64,000 bases of DNA from Chitinophaga polysaccharea (GTDB lineage: Bacteria > Bacteroidota > Bacteroidia > Chitinophagales > Chitinophagaceae): assembly GCF_007829335.1 (NCBI RefSeq), contig NZ_VIWO01000004.1, positions 124,001 through 188,000 on the forward strand. The letters are read 5' to 3'. The notes beneath the pieces were generated by a model that had not been told where the DNA came from, searched no databases, and worked only from the letters and a program-made list of their open reading frames with translations. The number at the start of each line of letters is the position of its first letter. Within the stretch, counting starts at the first letter, position 1. Shown in pieces: positions 24,958 through 34,619 of this stretch. The position numbers were made by a program, and so were the translations under genes.

Positions 24958-26070
24958 CTACTCATGCACGGTCACGCCAGGCGCCACCAACGATTTAATA
25001 TACTCCGTGGGTGTAAGCCCCGTGATCTTTTTAAAATACTGGTTAAAGGATGATTTGGCCTTAAACCCGCAATCATATGCCAATGTCAGCACATTCACCG
25101 GCAGCGCCTTTTCGTTCATAAAGCGGATTTGCTCCATGGCCCGCCGGATGCGCCACTCATTGATGTATTGGTAGAACGATTTGCCGGCATAGCTGTTCAG
25201 GGTCTCTGAAATGTGATATTTGCTGATGCCTGTTCCCTGCGCAAGTTTGTCGAGGTTAAGCTCCGTATCTGTATATATTTTTGTTTTATGGAGATGTGCT
25301 TCCAGCAATTGCAATACCTGCTCTTGGTCTTCGGTACTAAGCTGCATTTTGCGGGGAGGAGCTATCTCTGTCGTTATGGATGGCGTGTTTATTTCCGCTG
25401 GCTGTGATCCTATAATGCCCACATATTTGTAGCGGATGATCACCAGGCATATGATTATCAGCAGGGAGTATACCATATCGCGGCAAACAATATTATAAGA
25501 GCCGTACAGCAAGTGAAGTGATTGGGCTATTTTAAATCCTATCGAAATAATACTGATCGTGCCCAACAGGTAACTGATATAGTTGATCAGTTTCTTTTCC
25601 TGTGGCATATCGGGTAAACGCTTTGCAATGCGGAGTGATAGCGCCGGGAAAAGGAAACCCAGCAACATCATGGTCCAGGTGGTGGATTCATTATAATAAT
25701 ACAACACGGCATGACCTGCTTCCGCAGACCATAAGAGCACACATGCCACCGTAAGATAACCTATCGCCCCAAAAATAAATGGCAGGAAAACATACCACCG
25801 CGATGCCGGTATAAATGCCGTGTCCCGCTGCTGACAGGCATACAGGTAGAGTAGCGGCCCATAACAGAAACCAATAAAGGTATTCATCTGTGTACGCACT
25901 TCCGGGTCGTTCACAAAAGAATAGATGCAGAATTTAATAGCGAGGTGTGTGGCAATACAGCACAACAATAAGATCAGCAGGTAGTCTGCCTTGCTACGCA
26001 GTTTACTGCTACTTAGTAAAGCTACAGCGGTTAACGCCTGAAATGCTCCGATGGCAATAACATAAATCAT
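24958..26070 (-). CDS. AraC-family regulator with N-terminal membrane domain
   Basis: A 370-residue protein. Residues 1-225 contain about seven hydrophobic segments; residues about 265-360 form an AraC DNA-binding domain with two helix-turn-helix units (NLDKLAQGTGISKYHISETL and VLTLAYDCGFKAKSSFNQYF, ending ITGLTPTEYIKS). Membrane-bound AraC regulators of this type are common in Bacteroidota. It is divergent from the TonB receptor and phosphatase genes (231 bp gap) and so is their likely regulator; the NRPS gene further downstream is another possible target. Confidence 0.9.
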   Translation of the reverse strand: MIYVIAIGAFQALTAVALLSSSKLRSKADYLLILLLCCIATHLAIKFCIYSFVNDPEVRTQMNTFIGFCYGPLLYLYACQQRDTAFIPASRWYVFLPFIFGAIGYLTVACVLLWSAEAGHAVLYYYNESTTWTMMLLGFLFPALSLRIAKRLPDMPQEKKLINYISYLLGTISIISIGFKIAQSLHLLYGSYNIVCRDMVYSLLIIICLVIIRYKYVGIIGSQPAEINTPSITTEIAPPRKMQLSTEDQEQVLQLLEAHLHKTKIYTDTELNLDKLAQGTGISKYHISETLNSYAGKSFYQYINEWRIRRAMEQIRFMNEKALPVNVLTLAYDCGFKAKSSFNQYFKKITGLTPTEYIKSLVAPGVTVHE

Positions 26071-26300
26071 GTGCGCGGATATGCCATCGAAAGTATAAAA
26101 CCAATATTAACGCAATGTTAAATGGTCGTTTCTACCCATCATCTCTCCATTTGGTAATGATTTCGTAATACAAGTTAAGGTGTTGATTTTCAACAAAAGT
26201 AAGTACGTTTAAACCGGAAAATACGTATACACGTAGCAGTAGTTGGACGTGGTCGGGCACATGGTCAGCAATGTTCACTTTTGCTGAAAAATACCTTCAC

Positions 26301-29177
26301 ATGGATCACATTTTTATACCATTAGAACGTCGCTATTGCTGCACATTACTACTCCTGTTGGTGATGGCAGTAACGGTAAAGGCACAAACGATCAAGGGAA
26401 TTGTCAACGGAAGAGAAGGACATCTGCCCGGCGCATCTGTACAAACCGCCGGCAACAAACAAGGTACAGCTACCGATCTAAATGGTGCATTCACGTTAAA
26501 CGTACATGCCACCGGCAAGATAAAGTTGCTGGTATCTTATATTGGACATGAAACACAAACCCTGGAACTGAACCTGCAAACTGGTATCAACGATGCCGGG
26601 ACCATCGTCCTTGTACCTACGGGTGGTAGGCTGGGAGAGGTACTGGTAAAAGGAACCATGGCGCCTTCCACCGTAAAAGCATTGAGTATTAAAAAAAACT
26701 CGCTTGCTATCATGGACGTGATCGCTGCCGATGCCATCGGGAAGCTGCCGGACCGCAATGCGGCTGAGGCGGTGCAGCGTGTACAGGGCGTGGCAGTGGC
26801 CCGCTACCATGGAGAGGCCGATGCAGCCACCGTAAGAGGTACGCCTTTCGCCTGGACGTCGACCCTCTTCAATGGCAGCCGCCTGCCCAGCGCCAATGTA
26901 CTTGGCAACCGTAACTCGGTGCTCGACGCTGTACCCTCAGAAATTATACAGTATGTACAGGTGGCCAAAGCGATCACGCCCGATATGGAAGGCGATGCTA
27001 TCGGAGGCGCTATTAACTTCATTACCCGCACAGCCCCCGCTAAAAGAACCCTGAATGTAAGCGCGGCTGGTGGGTATAATACCTTTTCGAAAGATGCTAC
27101 CTATAATGCCTCACTGGTGTATGGCGACCGCTTTTTCAAGGATAAGCTGGGCGTGATGATCGCCGGGGCTATCTGGGATCGTCAATGGGGAACGGATGCC
27201 TTTGAAGTGGCCTATAATACCGCTTTGCCCGATCCTGCTCAGCAGAAATCCCTCAGCACTGCTATGCTCAAGCGCTATATGGGAAAACGCCAGACCTATG
27301 GGGCTAATGTGGGGCTCGAATATAAGTTCAATTCCGCCAATAAGGTATTCTTTCGCGGACTTATGGATAAATTCAATGATATACGCCCGGTATACGAATC
27401 CTATGTAGACTACAACAACAGCCGCTATCAGTATAATTACCGCTACTCTTACTACCAGACAGTGCTCAACGGCGGGGAACTAGGCGGTGAACATCAACTG
27501 TCCCCCAAAGTAAAAATAGACTGGACTATCAGCGACTACTATACGAAATATTTCCTGGAAACGCCGCCTACCAACAATAACAAAGGATTACCCATTGCTA
27601 CTTTCCGACAGAAAATAACCGGAGGGTTTAATAATCTCTCTGCAGATGGAAAACGGTACTGGGGCTTCGATTCGCCCAATGGGACAGGGGGCGATCCGTT
27701 GCACTTTGATGCCGGTATTAAAAATAACGGAGAAGTAATGGATCCTTCAAAGCTCACGTTACAACAGCTGGTTATTGCGCAACTGGATACAAAGGAAGAG
27801 GACAAAACCGCCCAGCTGAACTTTAAGGTAAGCGCATCTTCCAGGATAAACCTGAAGTTCGGTGCTAAATACCGCCATAAAGACCGCACCGGTATGTATG
27901 GCTCCAACATCGTATACCTGCCGGGAGCAACGCTGGGCATTCCGAATTCACCAGCCCTGTTGCCGCTGAGTAGCTTGCAAACCACCGACTTCCCCGTGAG
28001 AGATGGCTTCTTCAAAGGGCTGAAAGGTAATTACGACCAATTCATGGTTACCCCGCTCACTAAACAACAATTATTTGATTTATACGATACGGCGGCGCTG
28101 CGCAAAAACGGTTTCGCAGACTATACCCCGAAATCCAATGCTACTAACATTTACACCGGTACGGAAAATGTGGCGGCAGCCTATGCAATGGCAGAGGTGG
28201 ATGTTACTGATAAACTGAAAATGATTGCCGGTGTAAGAAATGAATATACCGCCTTCACCCTGCATGGATCAAAAGCTACAACAGAAGGAACACCGAAGCA
28301 AACCACTATTACGCAGGCTACCGTGAAGAATAACTATAATGCCTTGTTGCCGATGTTGCATCTTAAATACAGTATCAATGACCAGGCAAATCTTCGTGCC
28401 GCCTATACCCGTACCTTCATCCGCCCTAATTTCACAGATCTTACCCCGGGAGAATCGGTAGACAATACCGGCTCCAATGTAACCATTACCAAAGGAAACC
28501 CCGATCTGCAGCCCACTTTCTCCAATAACTTCGACCTGATGGGCGAATACTATTTTAAAAATATCGGTCTTATTTCGGGAGGTGTTTTTTATAAGCAGGT
28601 CAGCAACGTGATCTTTGCAGATAAGCAATATTATACCGACAATGGTGTGAACTATGTGGTAGCACAGTCGAAAAACCTGAATAATGCTTCTCTCGTGGGT
28701 CTGGAAGCGGGCATCAACAAACGGTTCGATTTTCTGCCGGGCATACTCAGTGGCTTAGGCGCGGAGCTGAACTATACGTACATCAGTTCAACTGTAGAGG
28801 TGCCCAGAACGGTAAGCGGAAATAAGCTCACGGATAAAACGAGCCTTCCTAACCAATCGCGTCATCTCTTTAACAGTATCCTGTTTTATGAACGCAAAGG
28901 TGTCATGATCCGCATTGCAGGCAACTATAGGGGCGCTTCAGTAGAAACCATTAACCAGCAACTAGGTAAGGATTTCTATATCTGGACGGATAAGAATTTT
29001 ACTGTAGATGCTTCTGCCACTGTTAACATCACTTCCAAAATACGGGCGTTTGCAGAGCTGAATAATATCACCAACGAGCCACTGAAAACCTATATGGGCG
29101 ACAAACGCCGTATTGCGTCGGAAGAGTGGTACGGGGGTCGCGGTCAGGCCGGCATCCGCTGGGATATCATCAAATAA
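26301..29177 (+). CDS. TonB-dependent receptor with carboxypeptidase-regulatory domain
   Basis: The ATG at 26301 leads directly into a signal peptide (MDHIFIPLERRYCCTLLLLL, cleavage near KAQ), so it is preferred over the ATG ten codons upstream; 958 residues result. Domains in order are a regulatory beta-sandwich (about 30-115), a plug (LPDRNAAEAVQRVQGVAVAR, then AVPSEIIQYVQVAKAITPDM and GDAIGGAINFITR) and a 22-strand-type barrel ending in an aromatic-poor DIIK. It imports a substrate across the outer membrane with TonB energy. There is no SusD partner. The next gene, 29 bp downstream, encodes a secreted tyrosine-phosphatase-like enzyme, suggesting a phosphorylated substrate such as an inositol phosphate or phosphosugar; that is inference. 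Confidence 0.9.
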   Translation: MDHIFIPLERRYCCTLLLLLVMAVTVKAQTIKGIVNGREGHLPGASVQTAGNKQGTATDLNGAFTLNVHATGKIKLLVSYIGHETQTLELNLQTGINDAGTIVLVPTGGRLGEVLVKGTMAPSTVKALSIKKNSLAIMDVIAADAIGKLPDRNAAEAVQRVQGVAVARYHGEADAATVRGTPFAWTSTLFNGSRLPSANVLGNRNSVLDAVPSEIIQYVQVAKAITPDMEGDAIGGAINFITRTAPAKRTLNVSAAGGYNTFSKDATYNASLVYGDRFFKDKLGVMIAGAIWDRQWGTDAFEVAYNTALPDPAQQKSLSTAMLKRYMGKRQTYGANVGLEYKFNSANKVFFRGLMDKFNDIRPVYESYVDYNNSRYQYNYRYSYYQTVLNGGELGGEHQLSPKVKIDWTISDYYTKYFLETPPTNNNKGLPIATFRQKITGGFNNLSADGKRYWGFDSPNGTGGDPLHFDAGIKNNGEVMDPSKLTLQQLVIAQLDTKEEDKTAQLNFKVSASSRINLKFGAKYRHKDRTGMYGSNIVYLPGATLGIPNSPALLPLSSLQTTDFPVRDGFFKGLKGNYDQFMVTPLTKQQLFDLYDTAALRKNGFADYTPKSNATNIYTGTENVAAAYAMAEVDVTDKLKMIAGVRNEYTAFTLHGSKATTEGTPKQTTITQATVKNNYNALLPMLHLKYSINDQANLRAAYTRTFIRPNFTDLTPGESVDNTGSNVTITKGNPDLQPTFSNNFDLMGEYYFKNIGLISGGVFYKQVSNVIFADKQYYTDNGVNYVVAQSKNLNNASLVGLEAGINKRFDFLPGILSGLGAELNYTYISSTVEVPRTVSGNKLTDKTSLPNQSRHLFNSILFYERKGVMIRIAGNYRGASVETINQQLGKDFYIWTDKNFTVDASATVNITSKIRAFAELNNITNEPLKTYMGDKRRIASEEWYGGRGQAGIRWDIIK

Positions 29178-29206
29178 ATCATCTCACAAAAAATAAAGAA
29201 TTTAAT

Positions 29207-30016
29207 ATGAAAAGAATCATTTTGGTACTGGCAGTGGCCATACCGGGGGCAACTTTCGCCCAGTTAGCTGATAGCGCTCAACGGGTAGTGCACATGCAGG
29301 GAACGGTGAACTTCCGCGATGTGGGAGGATATACCACCAACGATGGTAAGAAAGTGGCATGGGGAAAAGTATTCCGCTCTGCTGATGTAAGCCACTTAAC
29401 GGACCAGGATCTCCGGGTGCTGGAGCAAAAGCATATTCATACGGTGATTGATTTCCGTGGCGTGAAAGAAGCCGCTGCGGCGCCGGATCATTTGTTGCCC
29501 GAAACAGATTATCTCTTATGTCCTGCAGGAAGCGATAGTCTCCCAGGGGTGGCACAAATGGCAGAAGTCATTAAGAAAGGTGGTTTCCTGGAGAAGTTTT
29601 ACGGCAATACCCAATACCTGGGCAATCGTTATAAACCCTTGTTCCAGAAACTGCTGGTGCTCCCTGTCAATGAATCCATCATGTATCACTGCACCGGTGG
29701 CCGCGACAGAACCGGTATGGCTACTGCGTTGTTCCTCTACGCGCTGGGCGTACCGCAGCAAACCATTGAGGCCGACTTTACCGCCAGCAACATATATCTG
29801 TTGCCGATGAATAAACGAATGTTCCAGGGCTTGCAGCAAAATACTGGTCTCGATGAAGAAACCATCCGCAAGGCATTAGAACTGAAACCGGAACTACTGC
29901 ATAACTTTTTCAGCGCTATTAAAGGTAAATATGGTACGGTAGAAAATTTCTTTGAGAAAGAGTTGGGTATTGGCGAAAAGGAGCGGGCGATCCTGAAAGA
30001 GAAGTATACGAATTAG
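29207..30016 (+). CDS. secreted tyrosine/dual-specificity phosphatase-like protein
   Basis: The ATG at 29207 starts 269 residues with a signal peptide (cleavage near TFAQ, residue 19). It belongs to the Y_phosphatase3 group: NFRDVGGYTTNDG (35-47), VFRSADVSHLT, VIDFRG and the P-loop HCTGGRDRTG with Cys162 and Arg168 (CX5R) and Asp167. Enzymes of this group dephosphorylate phosphotyrosine or phosphoinositides; phytase-like activity occurs in related secreted folds. It is cotranscribed with the upstream receptor and terminated by a hairpin at 30021. Confidence 0.9.
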   Translation: MKRIILVLAVAIPGATFAQLADSAQRVVHMQGTVNFRDVGGYTTNDGKKVAWGKVFRSADVSHLTDQDLRVLEQKHIHTVIDFRGVKEAAAAPDHLLPETDYLLCPAGSDSLPGVAQMAEVIKKGGFLEKFYGNTQYLGNRYKPLFQKLLVLPVNESIMYHCTGGRDRTGMATALFLYALGVPQQTIEADFTASNIYLLPMNKRMFQGLQQNTGLDEETIRKALELKPELLHNFFSAIKGKYGTVENFFEKELGIGEKERAILKEKYTN

Positions 30017-30020
30017 CTAC

Positions 30021-30050
30021 TTAAGCGGAGGGGCTTGCCTCTCCGCTTAA
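30021..30050. terminator. hairpin between convergent phosphatase and flippase-like genes
   Basis: TTAAGCGGAG (30021-30030) pairs with CTCCGCTTAA (30041-30050), with further G-C pairs inside and a four-base loop. It is symmetric with A/T ends and so can work in both directions. Confidence 0.8.
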
Positions 30051-30142
30051 ACTATTTCAGATCCTGATGGGAAGCCTTTTTACATATGCCGTAATACGGA
30101 CAATCTTGCGCGGGTCCATACCAATTTTGGATCGCTATTACA

Positions 30143-31183
30143 TTAGTTATTTTGATTCAAGCTGCTTTTATGCAGTTCTCTTCTGTACATTATCAAACCC
30201 ACCGGCATCGGCAACCAAAAGGAAAGAAGCCTGTAAAGTAGCGTCACCACGATGGAAGTCCCTACCGGCGCTCCCAGGCTCACCAGGAAGTAAACCATGC
30301 CACTTTCATAAACGACAAGGGAACCAGGCGATATAGGTAAGATGGAAATGATCCTGGTACACATAAAAGCCAGGAGAACAACCAGGGGCGATATTTGAAC
30401 GCCCATACCCCAAAATAGCGAGAATACCGTTAAACTATCAACTGCCAGTACCAGGAGTTGAAATATTACGGCGTTCACAACTTTCCTGGGTTCCTTTTTC
30501 AGGAATTGGTGTTGCGATTGCCCACCTCGTGAGAAATCGGGCGACAACTTCTTGCCTATAAATTTTATTTTCTTAATTTTTTTGTAAATGCTCATAAGCG
30601 TTTTTTGTTTGCCTGCGAGCAATATAAGCGTGCTTAAAGACAGGAAGATCACAATGCCTGCAAACAGGACAATCTTTATAACATGGGGCGACTTATAAAA
30701 TAATAAACAAAAGAGAAGAAGCGGGAGGACCAAAGCTTCAATGGCTGCATAATAGCAAACCATTTCTGTGACAATCAAATTGACACTGTCTCTTGCAGAC
30801 AGTTTGAATTTTTGCAGAAATCTGAAAATATAAGTATTGCCACTAATACCACCCGAGGGAACTGTTTGGTTAAAGAACAGGGCAATAACTGCTGCTTTAA
30901 TAAGTTCCCATATTGAAGGCTGCTGCTGTAATTTGTGGGCCTTCAACAAAATACCATAAACAACAGCTGCAAATAAATAAGTTAATAACTGGCAGCATAC
31001 GGCTATCACTAACCAATATATCTTCACCCTCTCAAGCAGCAATACTTCTTTTTTGATCTCAGGGAGATAATGGGCGACAAGTACAATGGCAAATACAATG
31101 AAGATAACTGTCCATACCCAGTATGAAAGCCGGACCTTTCCGCCGGGCTTAACCGTACCGGTATGTGTATTATTTGCAGGCAT
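30143..31183 (-). CDS. flippase-like / lysylphosphatidylglycerol synthase transmembrane family protein
   Basis: A 346-residue membrane protein with about eight hydrophobic segments and features of the UPF0104/AglD/MprF-N family: ALFFNQTVPSGGISGNTYIFRFL near residues 107-130 and a late RIISILPISPGSLVVYESGMVYFL. The family comprises putative lipid flippases. It is monocistronic with an unrelated neighbourhood. The substrate is unknown. Confidence 0.85.
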   Translation of the reverse strand: MPANNTHTGTVKPGGKVRLSYWVWTVIFIVFAIVLVAHYLPEIKKEVLLLERVKIYWLVIAVCCQLLTYLFAAVVYGILLKAHKLQQQPSIWELIKAAVIALFFNQTVPSGGISGNTYIFRFLQKFKLSARDSVNLIVTEMVCYYAAIEALVLPLLLFCLLFYKSPHVIKIVLFAGIVIFLSLSTLILLAGKQKTLMSIYKKIKKIKFIGKKLSPDFSRGGQSQHQFLKKEPRKVVNAVIFQLLVLAVDSLTVFSLFWGMGVQISPLVVLLAFMCTRIISILPISPGSLVVYESGMVYFLVSLGAPVGTSIVVTLLYRLLSFWLPMPVGLIMYRRELHKSSLNQNN

Positions 31184-31294
31184 TCATGATTAGGATTATT
31201 TGTACTTCTATATGCCTTTATAAATTTAAATGATAATTTAAATTCCAGCAACACAACAATTGGTATAAATTATTTGTATAAACGACAATAATTT

Positions 31295-31714
31295 ATGATC
31301 TTGCTACCAGCGACTGAATATTTTGCCGGGTATCCCGGAACAGTGGTCCGCATTATTTTCGCACGCCAGGCAGCGGACGCCACGAAGATACCACCATTAA
31401 AGCTGGTACAATATGATTACCAGCTAAGAACAGGCTGCCAGGAAGAGATGAGGATGCTGATAAACATCATCTACCAGTTTGATGTATATATTTCTGTGGT
31501 TACTGTGGCGCGAGCAAGGCCGTTCTGTTACGTCCGGGCATTACCCAGGTATAAAAATATCATTGACATCGATGGTTTGTTTCATTCCTCCCTGGAGAAA
31601 CCAGTGTCGAACAGGTATACTTATCAGCTGAAAACAGGTATTACCACAGATCGCCATGGGATGATCATTATTGAAAATAAAGGATTGATAGGGTTGATCC
31701 GCAAGGGGAAATAA
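31295..31714 (+). pseudogene. fragment of a MutS-like ATPase gene
   Basis: An ATG-led frame of 139 residues. The middle (IYQFDVYISVVTVARARPFC, then YVRALPRYKNIIDIDGLFHS and SLEKPVSN) resembles the core just upstream of the Walker A motif in the short MutS-domain-V proteins of Bacteroidota. The ATPase motifs that should follow (GPNMAGKST) are missing, and so is most of the N-terminal lever. The frame ends shortly after in unrelated residues (IRKGK). I read it as a truncated remnant; it may or may not be translated. Family assignment is by eye. Confidence 0.6.
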
Positions 31715-31796
31715 GGGCATGACTATTATGGCAGATGATTGTTTTATTTTCAAACCAGCTGGGTAAGAAGAAGGCTTGTGGCGATGTTATTGGATT

Positions 31797-32573
31797 TCAG
31801 GCGCCGGAACGCTTCACTTCAAACGCCCTCATCGAAGTGATATTTCCTCTTGCCTTTAATTTACCCGCCTCCACAAGTGCCTTAATCCTTCCGCTGGCTA
31901 AAACTTCGTTCACCGGGTTGCGGGGATGGCTAAGTCCCATTGTTTGCCCTACAATCCGCACGGCTGATCTCCATCGTGTTGGGTGACAGTATTCTAAAAT
32001 CTCATTATCATGTGTAGACAGGTCGAGAAAAAGTAGCTGACCATTCTCGTCACATTCCCGCAGTAGTTCTGGCCGGGCCACAATCCTTTCGTATTCGGCT
32101 GCCAGCTCGTCCCGTGTGGCGGTATCCAGTTGCCTGGCCTGCGTAATATATGGAGCCAGCTCCCTATCGTTGTAAACATAAAGGCTATAGTTTCCATAAT
32201 GTGGAGGCGGTTGCACTACCCAAAGGGCAACCGCCGCAGCTTTTAACCACCAGCAAACCATACGTACAAACACATAGTCATTGCCGTCGCCGCCAGCCCA
32301 GATAACTACGCGATCAACCGGGCAATCCCGTAAACGTTGCTGTAGTTGACGCCAGATTTCAAAGGCATCACTACGGTAAGAGTAGAGGTTACCCATACCA
32401 TTGTCAAAAATGAGTCCACGCAAATATTGAATTCTCTTTTTACCATCATCCAAAGGCCCAATGCCCGGGTACTCATCGAAACCCAATGCCTCTCCCGTGA
32501 GCAGCTTTTGACTGATGGCATTGCGAAGGGCGCCGGCTGTACTTAATAGCGTAGTAAGGTGTAAATCTTTCAT
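31797..32573 (-). CDS. DUF1835/DUF3658-like domain protein
   Basis: A 258-residue cytoplasmic protein. The N-terminal half has the DUF1835 look (GFDEYPGIGPLD...; DRVVIWAGGDGNDYVFVRMVCWWLK around residue 88-110), and the C-terminal half (LSTHDNEILEYCHPTRWRSA onward) fits DUF3658 with a small winged-helix-like end. These domains occur together in uncharacterised bacterial proteins. No operon partners are seen; it is flanked by the MutS fragment and an esterase. Confidence 0.7.
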   Translation of the reverse strand: MKDLHLTTLLSTAGALRNAISQKLLTGEALGFDEYPGIGPLDDGKKRIQYLRGLIFDNGMGNLYSYRSDAFEIWRQLQQRLRDCPVDRVVIWAGGDGNDYVFVRMVCWWLKAAAVALWVVQPPPHYGNYSLYVYNDRELAPYITQARQLDTATRDELAAEYERIVARPELLRECDENGQLLFLDLSTHDNEILEYCHPTRWRSAVRIVGQTMGLSHPRNPVNEVLASGRIKALVEAGKLKARGNITSMRAFEVKRSGA

Positions 32574-32666
32574 ATAGTGAATATGTAGCTATAATATGAA
32601 GGTATAAAATAGGAGTGATTTGTGCAGGTTCGGTTTGACGAAGAACAGAAAAAGTAGTAATTATTA

Positions 32667-32697
32667 TTGTATAGATGACGTTTAATATTTAAATTTA
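32667..32697 (+). promoter_or_regulatory. candidate promoter of the esterase gene
   Basis: TTG at 32667-32669 and TAAATTTA at 32690-32697, 20 bases apart, approximate the Bacteroidota -33/-7 pattern (TTTG, TAnnTTTG) about 55 bp upstream of the esterase ATG. One base differs from the -7 consensus. Confidence 0.35.
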
Positions 32698-32751
32698 GGC
32701 TTATTAATTGGATATTACCCAAGCTGATTAAATCCCCTAATTACAGCTACT

Positions 32752-33834
32752 ATGATCAAAAACAGAACTATCTTTAGTTTAGTCATCTGCTGCCTGGTAT
32801 CATTATCTACCATACCCGGCTTCGCACAAAAGAAAGAAAACGCTCACGGTACGGTACAACGGATAAAAATTCACAGTAAACTACTGGAAGGAAATCTTAG
32901 TGGCGATAGCGCCGACCGTTATATATCCATTTATTTACCTGCCGGTTATCAATCCGAAAGTAAGAAACGCTATCCTGTTGTTTATTTTCTGCATGGTTAT
33001 ACAGACAACGATGCCAAGGTATATGGATTCCAGCAACATTGGATGACGCTGCCTGCTATCCTGGATACCGTATTTGCCAAAGATCGGGTTCATGAAATGA
33101 TCGTTGTTACCCCCGATGCCTATACGCTTTTTCAGGGCAGTATGTATTCCAATTCTGTTACAACAGGGAATTGGGAAGACTTTGTTGCCCGGGAACTGGT
33201 AAGTTATATCGACAGCCATTACCGTACGCTTCCGGGAAAGGAAAGCAGGGGCATCTGCGGTCATTCTATGGGTGGTTATGGCGCCTTCCGGATTGGCGAA
33301 AAGAACCCGGATGTCTTTTCAGCGGTTTACCTGCTGAGCCCCTGTTGCATGGCTTCCCCTGAAGGGCCGGTAACGGCGCAGACTTCGCAGTTTCTTCGCG
33401 CAGATAGCATCAAGACTATCGAAGCCTTTAAAAAGGCTGATTTTTTTACCAAAGCGCTCTTTGCCTCGGCGGCTGCATGGTCGCCTAACCCGGCAAATCC
33501 GCCGTTTTACCTGGATCTTCCGGTGAAAGATGGCCACTTGCGGCCAGAAGTGCTGCATAAATGGGATGCGAATCTTCCATTGAATAATTTGGATCAATAT
33601 ATTTATAACATCAGGAAGTTAAAAGCAGTGGCCTTCGACGCCGGAGATAAGGACAAAGGCATTGCGGAGAGTATCGAAAAATTGGATGGCGAGTTAAACA
33701 AATATGGTATTGCGCATTCATTCGAAATTTATGATGGCGACCATATCAATCGGGTAGGAAAACGGATTGAAGAAAAAATGCTGCAATTCTTTTCGAAAAA
33801 CTTATCGTTTACAGGAAATAAAACCAGCAAATAA
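32752..33834 (+). CDS. secreted esterase (esterase D / S-formylglutathione hydrolase-like fold)
   Basis: A 360-residue protein with a signal peptide ending at GFA-Q (residue 25). The alpha/beta hydrolase fold of the putative esterase family (PF00756 type) is shown by RYISIYLPAGYQSES, RYPVVYFLHGYTDND, MIVVTPDAY and the nucleophile elbow ICGHSMGGYGAFR with Ser172. The likely Asp is in FDAGDKD and the His in YDGDHINRVG. Relatives act on acetylated sugars, feruloyl esters or siderophore esters; the substrate is open. The next sequence is a decayed TPR gene. Confidence 0.9.
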   Translation: MIKNRTIFSLVICCLVSLSTIPGFAQKKENAHGTVQRIKIHSKLLEGNLSGDSADRYISIYLPAGYQSESKKRYPVVYFLHGYTDNDAKVYGFQQHWMTLPAILDTVFAKDRVHEMIVVTPDAYTLFQGSMYSNSVTTGNWEDFVARELVSYIDSHYRTLPGKESRGICGHSMGGYGAFRIGEKNPDVFSAVYLLSPCCMASPEGPVTAQTSQFLRADSIKTIEAFKKADFFTKALFASAAAWSPNPANPPFYLDLPVKDGHLRPEVLHKWDANLPLNNLDQYIYNIRKLKAVAFDAGDKDKGIAESIEKLDGELNKYGIAHSFEIYDGDHINRVGKRIEEKMLQFFSKNLSFTGNKTSK

Positions 33835-34553
33835 GGACATTTCCTGGCGGCTACGGCTACGCTGGAAGGCTACAGCAACATACGGCAACCGATATCATGC
33901 GCTTACCTGAATAGGGTACACTACAGCATTACTACACGATCCCCTATTACGTGGCCGTGAAATTCGGGATGTGGGATACCATCCTTGCTATTCCTGCACC
34001 GGGGGAGGACCTGGTATATCCGCAGGCCATCTGGCATTATGCGCGGGGCATGGCATTTCTGGGAAAGAACAAAATAGGGGAAGCACAGCAGGAATTGGGC
34101 CGCCTGAAAACACTGGCAGGGGATACGTCGCTCCAACACCTGACCATCTGGAATATCAACACCACGGCCGACCTGGTACAAATAGCAGTGAAAGTATTAT
34201 CTGCTCAAATAGCCGCAAAGCAACACCAGGCAGATACCTCCATTGCCTTACTCAATGCAGCGGTAGCAATAGAAGACAACCTGAATTATAATGAACCGCC
34301 TGATTGGTTCTTTTCTGTCAGACATTACCTGGGCGCTACACTCCTGGATGCCGGAAAATACCGGGATGCGGAACAGGTATACCGCGAGGATCTGCGAAGC
34401 TGGAAAAAGAATGGATGGGCATTAATTGGGCTATATCATTCGTTGATCTCTCAGAAAAAAAATGGCGAAGCGCAGCAGGTGAAGCAAACATTTGACGACG
34501 CCTGGCGATTTGCAGATGTGACTATTACGTCGTCTTCTAATATCCAACGGTAA
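33835..34553 (+). pseudogene. C-terminal remnant of a TPR-repeat protein gene
   Basis: The first frame after the esterase stop reads GHFLAATATLEGYSN from 33835, then the coding sense moves to another frame, where TAG at 33912-33914 precedes a continuous run (LQHYYTIPYYVAVKFGMWD) to 34553. The 200-odd residues have TPR-like helices (AIWHYARGMAFLGKNKIGEA and LGATLLDAGKYRDAEQVYRE). Similar full proteins are much longer secreted TPR proteins in which FLAATA-MEG and FYTTPYYV-V-FG-W lie in one frame. A GTG at 33951 could start a 200-residue product, but loss of the N-terminus, a frameshift and a stop argue for a pseudogene. Confidence 0.7.
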
Positions 34554-34565
34554 TAAATTAGAGCT

Positions 34566-34607
34566 AATGCGAGGCCCTGGGTTCATCCGAATCCAGGGCC
34601 TCGCATT
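34566..34607. terminator. bidirectional terminator hairpin
   Basis: AATGCGAGGCCCTGG (34566-34580) is perfectly complementary to 34593-34607, with a 12-base loop, between the convergent TPR remnant and the 403-residue gene. Confidence 0.85.
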
Positions 34608-34619
34608 ATATGTTAGTGA

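Noticed and set aside
24770..25174. 134-codon plus-strand frame over the AraC gene end
   Set aside because: It overlaps the AraC DNA-binding domain and the pseudogene on the opposite strand, with no features of its own.
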